Positions 24,004 through 31,443 of a stretch of 59,148 bases of DNA are shown piece after piece. The first letter of the stretch is position 1. The number at the start of each line of letters is the position of its first letter. The notes beneath the pieces were generated by a model. That model was not told the DNA's origin. It was given only the letters and a program-made list of their open reading frames with translations, and searched no databases. The stretch lies in NCBI GenBank assembly GCA_964421875.1, contig CAYQZD010000007.1, forward strand, positions 1-59,148, given 5' to 3'. This DNA comes from CAYQZD01 sp964421875 (lineage in GTDB: Bacteria > Electryoneota > Tariuqbacteria > Tariuqbacterales > Tariuqbacteraceae). The position numbers and the translations under genes were made by a program.

Positions 24004-24036
24004 AAAAAGGGCTCATCCTGATAGAGGATGAGCCCT
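24004..24036 (-). terminator. Intrinsic terminator of the toast-rack gene
   Basis: GGGCTCATCC/GGATGAGCCC with a short loop; on the minus strand the stem is followed by TTTTT. It lies 30 bases past the stop of the minus-strand gene and closes the 24-29.7 kb cluster. Confidence 0.9.
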
Positions 24037-24066
24037 ACAATATTCCGTAAAGTTAACAAAAGCATA

Positions 24067-24918
24067 TTATTCCGTCCATTCCACAGAAGCCGCTCCCATT
24101 CCCACCTCAATCTCGATTTCGAGCCGGTTTCGAGCGTCCTCATCCCAGTTGCGGCTTATGTATTCCCCCTTTCTAACTTTCTGAAATCCCTCGACATCGA
24201 CCGAGGAGAAAATGGAACCTTCGGTATTGATTCGAGTGGGAACACCTTCCTGTATCAGAACCACAATCGAACCCAGCCCCACCTCTATCTTCGCCTCTAT
24301 CGGTTGGTCGTTATCGCCGGTGAAGTACAGTTTGGACGAACCAAGCCCCCCGCTGAAATCCAGCTCCTCGCAATTGGCGTTGAGCAGCCCATCCGCGGTG
24401 AATTGACCCAAACCCGATTCTATTTTAAGTCTGCTCAGACGCTCCGGATTGGGCTTGTTGAACTGCATTTCAAGTTCTGAAAGCCCGGCGTCCACGCTTA
24501 AATCTGCAATCCTCAACCCGGAAAAATCCAAAAAGCCCTCCCCTAAACCCAATTCCAGGTCGATTTCCAGTGGAACCTTAGGTGAAAACTCTAATTCCCA
24601 GTCATTAACTTCATCCGACAAATCTCTTAGATTGACACTCCCACGCTTCTTACTGACAATATCAAGATAACCCGTCTTACCATCGCTATAATCGATTAAC
24701 GGCTTGAATTTATCTGGATCGTATTCTACCAACGCTTTCAATAGCGTTCTTGACGAACCGGGAATAACTTCCAGTTTCGCCACCGATAAATCCATATCCA
24801 CCCGCACCATCTCCGCTTTGCCCAGCGGTATCTCTTTCTTGTATGTCTCCTTAGAACCGGAGTAAGCTGAAACCGCCGTTAACATCGCCGCTATGACAAA
24901 AACTGCTATTCGTATCAT
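24067..24918 (-). CDS. Exported toast-rack/DUF2154-like protein
   Basis: Exported protein of 283 residues with repetitive short beta strands. ATG at 24918 follows GGAG by six bases and gives a signal peptide (IRIAVFVIAAMLTAVSAYSG). The body has repeats built around glycine turns, such as LELGLGEGFLDFSGL, ESGLGQFTADGL, FSGGLGSSKLYF, EVGLGSIVVLI and EVGMGAASVEW, which is the pattern of the toast_rack N-terminal/LiaF-like adhesin fold. It is the last gene of the ECF sigma cluster and is followed by a strong terminator. Function unknown; related domains occur in envelope-stress sensors such as LiaF. Confidence 0.75.
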   Translation of the reverse strand: MIRIAVFVIAAMLTAVSAYSGSKETYKKEIPLGKAEMVRVDMDLSVAKLEVIPGSSRTLLKALVEYDPDKFKPLIDYSDGKTGYLDIVSKKRGSVNLRDLSDEVNDWELEFSPKVPLEIDLELGLGEGFLDFSGLRIADLSVDAGLSELEMQFNKPNPERLSRLKIESGLGQFTADGLLNANCEELDFSGGLGSSKLYFTGDNDQPIEAKIEVGLGSIVVLIQEGVPTRINTEGSIFSSVDVEGFQKVRKGEYISRNWDEDARNRLEIEIEVGMGAASVEWTE

Positions 24919-24955
24919 CGTCTTCTCCAAAGTTCAATAGTTGATAATATTCCTT

Positions 24956-26434
24956 CTAAAACGGCTGTGAAAGCCTGAAGGTCGCCACCCAGGGCTTGTC
25001 GCCGGAATCGGTCCTTCGAGCCACATCGAACCGGGCATCCTCCCAAAGGATAAGCCCAAAACCTACATCGGATTTGTAATGTTCGCTCTTGAATTCATCG
25101 AATATATCGGGGTGAGTCGAACCAATATCAGCGAACAACACCGGTTTCATAAAATCGAGAAACCAGAGGTACGATGACCCGCCCCGCTCGAACATCCGAT
25201 ATTCCAGGTTGAGCAAAGCCATCTGCGAGCCCGTAAACTCCTTGTGCTTGAATCCGCGCAGTGTGGAAATTCCTCCCAAAGTGAACAGCTTTTGGGGCGG
25301 TAGTTTATCTTCCGAGGAACCCAGTTTCATTCTAATATCCAAACCTTCATATCGACCAAAGTCTATATTTGCGCGGGCTTCGAAAATGTAACGCTTGAAC
25401 TCAAAATCGCCGGACAATTCGCCCCCGGCAGACTCCATCGAACCGGTCAGCCGCAAATCTCCGCCAAACATCTTCAGCTCCCCCGAAGCGATAACCGACC
25501 GCATCTCCCCCTCGAAGATATTCGAACCGGCAGGGTAACCCGCTTTCTCTAAAAACCAGTAATTATCCCGGAAAACCTTGTCGCCCCCAAAAAGCGCCCA
25601 CCTGGCAGTGTTCTCGGCTTTGTCATATTCATCCACCAAATACTTCACCTTCAACCGGAGCTTCGAACCTAATGTCTGACTGACGTGAGCCCCAAATCCG
25701 GTCCGGTAATAATAGTCGCGGAAATCCTCATGGATTAAAACCGCAGCCAGAGAATTCTCCAAATTCCCGATTATCCATTCATCCTCGGTGTCGGTCAACT
25801 TGTGCCCCTCCACGCCGAACTCAAGAGTATTCCTCTCGAAAAACCACCGGTCCAATTCCGCATAAAACTGCCAGCGGTCGTTGGCAAAACCGTAACCCCC
25901 GTAACCGTGCAGTATTAAATTGGGCACAAGATCCCGCCGCCGGTTCTTGGGAAACTTCAAACCGATGACCACTCCGTCAACCTTATTATAGCTGAAATGT
26001 CCGTCGATGTCGGCCTCTTTATCCTCAAACTCTCGCCAACCTTCCTCCATATCATCTTCAAATCCCTCAAAGTCTTCGGACATCGGCTCACCGAAGGATA
26101 AATCCATAATTCTGCTCTCGGTAACATCGCCCGTAACCTTACCGAATTCATCGATGAATACTTTACCTCGGGAGGTGACAAGGTTGCCGTTGATAATGCC
26201 GGCAGAATCCACAAAAGCGTCTCCCCAAAATACCACCGCGTCGCCGTTGATAACGCCTTTGACCCGCAGATTACCCTGCATTACCACCACATCACCGTCA
26301 ACGACTTCATCTACTGCGACCACCATATCGCCAATGAATTTCACCCGGTTACCGCTACCCTTGTCCTTCTCCTCCCCATAAGCTAAACCCAAAGCGGCTA
26401 AAACCGTGAATGTCAAAATAAACACTTTTTTCAT
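24956..26434 (-). CDS. Omp85-like outer-membrane barrel with bactofilin-like N-terminus
   Basis: Exported protein of 492 residues. ATG at 26434 is used because it starts a clean signal peptide (MKKVFILTFTVLAALGLAYG); the longer frame runs through a structured repeat. Residues of about 35-105 contain regularly spaced hydrophobic-glycine repeats (DGDVVVMQGNLRVKGVINGD, NGNLVTSRGKVFIDEFGKV), as in bactofilin/polymer-forming beta-helices. Next is an acidic linker and about 320 residues of alternating beta strands ending with LRGFKHKEF and GFGLILWEDARFDVARR, the pattern of the BamA/TamA surface-antigen barrel. No POTRA domain is evident. Follows the TSGGD protein and precedes the toast-rack gene, 37 bases away. 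Possible role: surface anchoring or a translocator of unusual build. Confidence 0.75.
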   Translation of the reverse strand: MKKVFILTFTVLAALGLAYGEEKDKGSGNRVKFIGDMVVAVDEVVDGDVVVMQGNLRVKGVINGDAVVFWGDAFVDSAGIINGNLVTSRGKVFIDEFGKVTGDVTESRIMDLSFGEPMSEDFEGFEDDMEEGWREFEDKEADIDGHFSYNKVDGVVIGLKFPKNRRRDLVPNLILHGYGGYGFANDRWQFYAELDRWFFERNTLEFGVEGHKLTDTEDEWIIGNLENSLAAVLIHEDFRDYYYRTGFGAHVSQTLGSKLRLKVKYLVDEYDKAENTARWALFGGDKVFRDNYWFLEKAGYPAGSNIFEGEMRSVIASGELKMFGGDLRLTGSMESAGGELSGDFEFKRYIFEARANIDFGRYEGLDIRMKLGSSEDKLPPQKLFTLGGISTLRGFKHKEFTGSQMALLNLEYRMFERGGSSYLWFLDFMKPVLFADIGSTHPDIFDEFKSEHYKSDVGFGLILWEDARFDVARRTDSGDKPWVATFRLSQPF

Positions 26435-26521
26435 GCTGAAAATAACTTTGTCGCAACCTCGCGAACTATTATTTTCACATTTCGTTGAGGATGGTCGCGA
26501 AAGAGACCATCTGTGATGGCT
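26435..26521 (+). ncRNA. Structured repeat element, copy E
   Basis: Most diverged of five copies of one element (others at 30978, 37931, 41132, 41258). GAAAATAA (from 26437) pairs with TTATTTTC (26468-26475); then GATGGT, the GCGAAAG loop, ACCATC and a second GATGG follow, so that CCATC can pair with either flanking segment. No promoter is evident on the plus strand here. It sits between two minus-strand genes, directly upstream of the barrel gene start, so action as a minus-strand leader is also possible. Confidence 0.6.
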
Positions 26522-26595
26522 TATCATTATCGCTCCACAGATTAAACTGTATTATGTAAATATCATTCAAATTATTGGAAAAGCGCGCCTCAGGG

Positions 26596-27951
26596 CTATC
26601 GCTTCCTGATGTTGATATCGCCGTTGGAGGTCTCCAGCTTTATCCGATTGCCTCCGCCGTTGATCTCCCCGGTGGCTACTATAGTCCCCTCAACCCGGCG
26701 GTGCCAGGATTTCTTATCGCTGTAGCCATCCTCGTGCACAACTTTCAAGGGGAAATCCGAGTATATATTGTATTCATCCCAGCGCGCATTGCGGATATAT
26801 ATCACCGCATCGACTGTCCCTTTGAAATTCTTGGGCAAAACCAGTTCCAGAGAGCCGCCGGAGGACTTCAGCTCGATGTTTTGATCCACCTTGGAATTAT
26901 ACTCGAGTATATCCACTTCGATGTCGCCCCCGGAAGTTCTGGCTTCAACACAACCCTCAGCGCCCTTAACCTCGATGTCGCCGCCGGAAGTGGTAACTAA
27001 AAGGTCTTTGGATACTTTATAAACATCGATATCCCCCCCGGAAGTGCTTGCCTCCAGCTCGCCCGAAACATTCTCCACCGTTATGTCGCCGCCGGAAGTG
27101 CCGACATCCACATCGCCCTTCACCTGCTCCACCTCGATATCCCCGCCGGAAGTCCCGGCTTCAATCAACCGCTCCGATTCCACATCGCGGATAACTATGT
27201 CCCCGCCCGAGGTCTTTACGCTGCAGGTCCCTTTCAAACCGTAAAGCTCAATGTCCCCGCCGGAGGTTTTAGCGCATAGACCGCCGGTGATTCTCCGTAA
27301 ATCGAGGTCTCCTCCGGAGGTTTTCAACTCCAGGTCGTCGCCGCAGTTTTCGCAGGTGATGTCCCCGCCGGAAGTAGTCGCTATCAATATGCCTTTTATA
27401 TTATCCAACTCCAGGTCTCCCCCCGAAGTCTTGCACCTTATCTTATCTTCACAATCGACAATGGTAATATCTCCTCCGGAAGTGGAAAAATAATATTCTC
27501 CCCGCAGTTCCCGAACATCGAAATCGCCCCCTGATGTGGACATTTCCCCGGAAAAGTCCCGGGGTAGTGTTACGCGGTAGTCGATGTCCACATATCCCCG
27601 GTAACGACCAGGACCGATTGCGCTGATGACCTTGCCCCGCTTATCGATCCGCAGGACAAACTCATCGACAGCATTCCCTGCCTCTTCCTCTGTATAAACA
27701 TCGATATATACCTTCTCTATGATGCGAACCAGGTTTTTGTCCCAGGAATCAACGGTCACATCACCCGTTATTTCATCGAGTTCCAGCTTGCCGTCTTTTG
27801 GAGCCTTTATTTCGTGCGTTTTCTCCATCCTGAATCCCCTGCCGTTGCGAATCAAATCCCCCGCAATGGCAGAGAAGGAAATAGTTAGAACGAGTACCAT
27901 CCCTAAAATCCATAAGTTCCCAAAGCGGAAAGGAAAAATCTTAGACTTCAT
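26596..27951 (-). CDS. Exported DUF4097-type protein with about fourteen TSGGD repeats
   Basis: Exported beta-solenoid of 451 residues. AAGGAG precedes the ATG and a signal peptide follows (LWILGMVLVLTISFSAIAG). After a DUF4097-like N-terminal region (GKLELDEITGDVTVDSWDKN), residues of about 135-430 are a run of 20-25-residue repeats, twelve of them with an exact TSGGD and two degenerate (SSGG, TSNGD). Each repeat gives one strand-turn-strand, e.g. TSGGDIEVEQVKGDVDVG, so a long regular beta stack is predicted. Nucleotide repeats differ in codons, so the array is old and kept by selection on protein. Encoded between the anti-sigma factor and the Omp85-like barrel. Confidence 0.88.
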   Translation of the reverse strand: MKSKIFPFRFGNLWILGMVLVLTISFSAIAGDLIRNGRGFRMEKTHEIKAPKDGKLELDEITGDVTVDSWDKNLVRIIEKVYIDVYTEEEAGNAVDEFVLRIDKRGKVISAIGPGRYRGYVDIDYRVTLPRDFSGEMSTSGGDFDVRELRGEYYFSTSGGDITIVDCEDKIRCKTSGGDLELDNIKGILIATTSGGDITCENCGDDLELKTSGGDLDLRRITGGLCAKTSGGDIELYGLKGTCSVKTSGGDIVIRDVESERLIEAGTSGGDIEVEQVKGDVDVGTSGGDITVENVSGELEASTSGGDIDVYKVSKDLLVTTSGGDIEVKGAEGCVEARTSGGDIEVDILEYNSKVDQNIELKSSGGSLELVLPKNFKGTVDAVIYIRNARWDEYNIYSDFPLKVVHEDGYSDKKSWHRRVEGTIVATGEINGGGNRIKLETSNGDINIRKR

Positions 27952-28036
27952 TTTATCGTCTCCTTATTGACACTGGTGAATACTCTTATTAAACTTAAAC
28001 TTGAGTCTTATGTATACTGGTCGAAATTAGCAGTCA

Positions 28037-29065
28037 CTATTGTTCTTCTTCACTAACTGGATTCTTGCCCAGCTTCCGTATCGGTTTCCCCGACAAAGAG
28101 GGATTTTCCCGGTATCCCTCCAGAGACCTGCGCGCCAGCAGCTTCACATACTCGTTGGAATCCAGTTGAGCGGCGATCGACATCACCTCCCGCACCATAT
28201 CATCACCCACCATCCGATTCAATCCGTCCATCGCCTCAATCCGTATCGCCGGATTGCTGTCGGTCATAAGCGTCCGCATATAGGCGTCGCGCATCTGAGC
28301 CGTCATCGGATAGTTGCGCAGCGTCTTCGCCGCCTTCAACCTCACCCCGGGATTCGAATCGTTTAGTAGTGTAAATACTAAAAGCTGTTGAATCAGTGAA
28401 TCGGACTGGCCAGCCAAAGTCTCCACTGTCCGCGAACGCAAACCGTCATTCTCTTCGTTGACTAATATATACCCCAGCAAATCCTTAATCACCTGATCCT
28501 CGGGATTGCCCCTGATCTGATAATTCCGAAGCCCCTGAAAGGAAACCGCCAACTGCTGGTCGGGTAAACGCTCCAGGTTTACATTTTGCAGCTTTCCTTC
28601 CTCTATCATCGATTGAATGTCTTCGGTCTGAATCCCCCGCTGCTCTTCAACCTGCGCAACCTGGTCTAGGTTAATCCCCGGCATCAGGGAAGCGCCTGGC
28701 GATTTGCACTCGAACCGCCCTATCGTAAATCCCAACACTACCAACGCCGCCGAATATGCAAACTTCAAAACCGGAGAACGGAAAATCGAAAACATCCTCC
28801 CCCAGTCAATCGTTATCAAAGTCTCTTTCTTGATATCCGCCTCCAGACGAGCCAGCATCCGGTTTCGGGCGCCTTTGAGCCATTCGGTATCGACTTCAAC
28901 CGACGGCCGTTTCTCCATTAGGGTAAATAGCTTTTGGGCTTCCTCGTATTCGACCGCGCAAACCGGACACTGCTGGAGATGAACTCTCAAGTCCCGCTCC
29001 TCGGATTCACTGAGCTCGTTATACAGAGCTAAGTATATCTGTTCCCTATACTTTTCACACTCCAT
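28037..29065 (-). CDS. Membrane anti-sigma factor with C-terminal HEAT repeats
   Basis: Partner of the ECF sigma factor encoded just upstream; its ATG at 29065 overlaps the sigma stop by 11 bases, typical of translational coupling. Residues 1-45 form a zinc-finger anti-sigma domain (ECEKYREQIYLALYNELS, VHLQQCPVCA: the H-x3-C-x2-C signature). One membrane segment (VLKFAYSAALVVLGFTIG) follows near residue 105. The C-terminal half, expected outside the cytoplasm, has HEAT-like helices (LLNDSNPGVRLKAAKTLRNY, LMTDSNPAIRIEAMDGLN). A HEAT sensor domain is unusual and could read a protein-protein signal in the periplasm. 342 residues. Confidence 0.88.
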   Translation of the reverse strand: MECEKYREQIYLALYNELSESEERDLRVHLQQCPVCAVEYEEAQKLFTLMEKRPSVEVDTEWLKGARNRMLARLEADIKKETLITIDWGRMFSIFRSPVLKFAYSAALVVLGFTIGRFECKSPGASLMPGINLDQVAQVEEQRGIQTEDIQSMIEEGKLQNVNLERLPDQQLAVSFQGLRNYQIRGNPEDQVIKDLLGYILVNEENDGLRSRTVETLAGQSDSLIQQLLVFTLLNDSNPGVRLKAAKTLRNYPMTAQMRDAYMRTLMTDSNPAIRIEAMDGLNRMVGDDMVREVMSIAAQLDSNEYVKLLARRSLEGYRENPSLSGKPIRKLGKNPVSEEEQ

Positions 29066-29648
29066 TTGCCGCCTCTCCTAATTGATAGTAAGGCCCGACT
29101 TTCTTCTTCAATGTCTGAACCGCGCGGAAAAGATAGCTCTTCACTGTTCCCTCGCCAAGACTCATTATCTCCGCAATCTCACGGATTTTCCTGTCCTCAT
29201 AGTGTCTAAGAATAACCACCGCCTTTTGTTTCGGAGGCAACTCATCGACCGCGCCGCGCAGCACCTGAGATATTTCATCATCCATCACCGGCCTATCAGC
29301 CCCGGTAGAACCATCCGCAGGAAGATTCAATATCACATGAGGATTCTCATCGATGCTGACGCCGGTGCGTTCACGCTCACGCTGGCGTTTCTTAATATAT
29401 GTAAAGCAAGTGTTCATTGTTACTTTGTAAAGCCAGGTCTTGAATTCGCTTCTGAAGCGGAAGCCTTTCAGCGACTTGAAGACCTTGATGAAAATCTCCT
29501 GATAAATGTCCATTGCGTCATTACTCGAACCGACAACCGATAACGCCAGGTTCATCACCTGGCTGTCATAATTCTCCACCAATTCCCCGAACGCTCTGGT
29601 ATCCCCGCCTTGCGCTGATTTTATTAAGCTTATTTCTCTATCGGTCAC
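29055..29648 (-). CDS. ECF sigma factor
   Basis: Extracytoplasmic-function sigma-70 factor, 197 residues. Region 2 (DIYQEIFIKVFKSLKGF, EFKTWLYKVTMNTC) and region 4 (LPPKQKAVVILRHYEDRKI, EIAEIMSLGEGTVKSYLFRA) are intact; no extra domain. GTG start behind GAGGAAA. It heads a minus-strand series: sigma, anti-sigma, DUF4097 repeat protein, Omp85-like barrel, toast-rack protein. Such factors usually control their own cluster, so the three exported proteins are the likely regulon. No ECF-type promoter was identified with confidence in the short gap upstream. Confidence 0.95.
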   Translation of the reverse strand: MTDREISLIKSAQGGDTRAFGELVENYDSQVMNLALSVVGSSNDAMDIYQEIFIKVFKSLKGFRFRSEFKTWLYKVTMNTCFTYIKKRQRERERTGVSIDENPHVILNLPADGSTGADRPVMDDEISQVLRGAVDELPPKQKAVVILRHYEDRKIREIAEIMSLGEGTVKSYLFRAVQTLKKKVGPYYQLGEAANGV

Positions 29649-29746
29649 CGACTTTCCTCGTTTTCCAGATTATTAGACAATACACAGCTATGAATGGTTG
29701 CCTGAAATGCGTTGAATACTTAAAAATATAAGAGGAATAATGTGGA

Positions 29747-29770
29747 GTCGGGTTCGTCCTCGAACCCGAC
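29747..29770. repeat. GTCGGG palindrome
   Basis: GTCGGGTTCG and CGAACCCGAC around TCCT, matching the inner hairpin at 10044-10067 in opposite orientation. It lies in the 164-base gap between the sigma gene and the EamA gene. Confidence 0.75.
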
Positions 29771-29812
29771 ATCTGAAACTAACTATCAGCGCCCCGCCAT
29801 ATTAGAAGATTT

Positions 29813-30733
29813 TCAGGATACCGGAATCCTCGGCCGAAAAACATACACTCCAACGCAGCCTAAAATTATCAACCCCCCGCCGATTAAAGTTCTCTGATTC
29901 GGGAACTCCGACAATAGTAAAACCGAGAGGATTACAATGTATATTGGCTGAATTTGACTGACTAGCGCCGCCTTGGACACTTCAATGTGCCGCAATGCGT
30001 TAAGGAAGATAATCCGCGCCGCCAGAGGCCCGAATACCGCTATCCCCGCCACACCCCACCAATAACGCCCCATACCCCAGTCAGTCTTACCCCCGATTAA
30101 GGCCATCGCCGCTAATAATATCCCCGCAATCGTGTTCCTGACCGTGTTCAAGTACAAAGGCGGAACGTGCCGCACCGCCACCTTGGCGCAGACTTCGACC
30201 ACACCAAAGCAAGCGGCGCTGGCTAACATCAACCAGAATCCCGCAGACATTTCCAGAGAAACCCCGCCCTTGATGATAAACGCGCCCGCAATGACCAAAA
30301 GCCCGGCAACGCTCTCAACAAGGCTGAACCGCTCTCTTAACAGCGCCATCCCCAGCATTACCTGCACGATAATGCTGGTGCGGCTTATGAAACCGGCGTT
30401 AGCAGCGTCAATGGTGGCGATTGCCTGATAAAAAAGCCCCAGTGAAAGTGCGGAGGTCAACGTGAAGCAGAAAGTTAACACCCAGCCTTTGAGCGAAATC
30501 CCGCTCAGCCAATCCAAACCCTCCCTCCCTAAAACCCACACAAGCTGAATCAGTCCCGCCATCAGCACCGCTAACCCACCCCGAAACAGAGCCTGTTCCT
30601 CATCAGATATCGTCCATTTTGCGATGATGAAAACTGCCGCGGTAGCTAACGATGATAGCAGCACCAGAGTAAAACCCAGAGAACTTTTCTCGCTCCTCGA
30701 GGCTTGGGGCGGTTGGCGAAGCGCAATATTCAA
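29813..30733 (-). CDS. EamA-family (DMT) transporter
   Basis: Drug/metabolite-superfamily permease, about 306 residues with ten hydrophobic segments arranged as two EamA halves. Recognisable parts include AKWTISDEEQALFRGGLAV, LSLGLFYQAIATIDAANAGF and, in the second half, the helix-turn region RHIEVSKAALVSQIQPIYIV typical of EamA proteins. Substrate cannot be inferred. The frame opens at a TTG (30733) without a visible ribosome binding site; a start up to about 20 codons later is possible. Separate from its neighbours. Confidence 0.85.
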   Translation of the reverse strand: MNIALRQPPQASRSEKSSLGFTLVLLSSLATAAVFIIAKWTISDEEQALFRGGLAVLMAGLIQLVWVLGREGLDWLSGISLKGWVLTFCFTLTSALSLGLFYQAIATIDAANAGFISRTSIIVQVMLGMALLRERFSLVESVAGLLVIAGAFIIKGGVSLEMSAGFWLMLASAACFGVVEVCAKVAVRHVPPLYLNTVRNTIAGILLAAMALIGGKTDWGMGRYWWGVAGIAVFGPLAARIIFLNALRHIEVSKAALVSQIQPIYIVILSVLLLSEFPNQRTLIGGGLIILGCVGVYVFRPRIPVS

Positions 30734-30895
30734 TTGAATCGTAGTATTAATTTGGTTGTAAGTTGGTATAATATACTATTTTTATTCACAAATCAAAACC
30801 GATGCAGACTCAAAATACCATTGAAATATCTCTATCGTAATTCAAATTACTCGTGCGTCATCAATAACCTTTGTCATAAGATGCCACTGCACGAA

Positions 30896-30922
30896 ATAAA
30901 AAAAGGAGCCCCGCAAGGCTCC
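30896..30922 (-). terminator. Minus-strand intrinsic terminator without an upstream gene
   Basis: GGAGCC/GGCTCC (30905-30922) with a T-run on the minus strand (plus-strand A tract ending at 30904). No minus-strand gene lies upstream before the tRNA region, so it may end an unannotated minus-strand RNA, or act as an attenuator 160 bases before the EamA gene. Confidence 0.65.
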
Positions 30923-30942
30923 CCGAAGAAATCCGTTAATTA

Positions 30943-30971
30943 TTGACTTTTTTCCATTATTTCACTATATT
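30943..30971 (+). promoter_or_regulatory. Strong sigma-70 promoter for element A and tRNA-Leu
   Basis: TTGACT (30943-30948), 17-base spacer, TATATT (30966-30971). The predicted start, about 30978, coincides with the 5' edge of structured element A. Confidence 0.75.
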
Positions 30972-30977
30972 ATTATG

Positions 30978-31072
30978 TTATCTTGAAAATAGCGGCAACG
31001 CTAATCCGCGAGCCACAAATTTTCATACTTGATGGTGCGAGGTCGCGAAAGAAACCCTCGAATGAGGGATTA
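30978..31072 (+). ncRNA. Structured repeat element, copy A (tRNA-Leu leader)
   Basis: GAAAAT (30985) pairs with ATTTTC (31019). Inside is AGCG/CGCT and a GAGCC able to meet GGC. Then GAGG (31039), CCCTC (31055) and GAGGG (31064) form two competing hairpins. In the other copies the same three segments read GATGG/CCATC/GATGG, so all three changed together. It begins at the promoter start and ends three bases before the tRNA. Confidence 0.65.
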
Positions 31073-31074
31073 TC

Positions 31075-31162
31075 GCCGGAGTGGTGAAATTGGCAGACGC
31101 ACCGGTTTCAGGGACCGGCGGCCATTACGGTCATGTGGGTTCGAATCCCACCTCCGGCACCA
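31075..31162 (+). tRNA. tRNA-Leu, anticodon CAG, CCA encoded
   Basis: Class II tRNA with acceptor stem GCCGGAG/CTCCGGC, discriminator A and genomic CCA at 31160-31162. The anticodon stem CCGGT/ACCGG encloses the loop TTCAGGG, giving anticodon CAG at 31109-31111. The long variable arm (GGCCATTACGGTC) is typical of leucine tRNA, and the T-loop is GGGTTCGAATCCC. Confidence 0.97.
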
Positions 31163-31164
31163 CG

Positions 31165-31196
31165 CCCCGCAATTGAAGCTGCGGGGATTTTCTTTT
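31165..31196 (+). terminator. Intrinsic terminator after tRNA-Leu
   Basis: CCCCGCA/TGCGGGG with an eight-base loop, followed by ATTTTCTTTT, two bases after the CCA end. Confidence 0.9.
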
Positions 31197-31279
31197 ACGT
31201 CCAAAACTCAATTCACCTTATCCTCCCAATCTCCCGCTAATCTATAGTCAATCTTGAAAAAAATGACGAGAAAAAGGAT

Positions 31280-31304
31280 GTCATTCCCGCGAAAGCGGGA
31301 ATCC
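31280..31304. repeat. GTCATTCCCGC palindrome
   Basis: ATTCCCGC/GCGGGAAT around GAAA. An identical copy, with the same flanking GGATGTC and ATCC, lies at 33842-33866. Confidence 0.85.
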
Positions 31305-31385
31305 ATCTTCTTGTATTTCTGTTAGATAATTGACTCCTGATTCCGCAGGAGTGACAAATTATAGGACAACCTCTTTGGGAATCGC

Positions 31386-31422
31386 TAAAAATAAAGCGGG
31401 CGGATTCTTTAATCCGCCCGCT
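31386..31422 (-). terminator. Intrinsic terminator of the POT transporter gene
   Basis: AGCGGGCGGATT (31395-31406) pairs with AATCCGCCCGCT (31411-31422); on the minus strand TTTATTTTTA follows. It begins 22 bases past the stop. Confidence 0.9.
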
Positions 31423-31443
31423 CCGAATCCTGAATCCCGGCTG

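Noticed and set aside
26435..26527. N-terminal extension of the Omp85-like protein from 26527
   Set aside because: The extra codons run through the structured repeat element and would bury the signal peptide that begins at 26434.
31029..31247. 72-residue plus-strand open frame over the tRNA-Leu gene
   Set aside because: It reads RSGEIGRRTGFRDRRPLRSC and FESHLRHH, the well-known false translation of a leucine tRNA gene.
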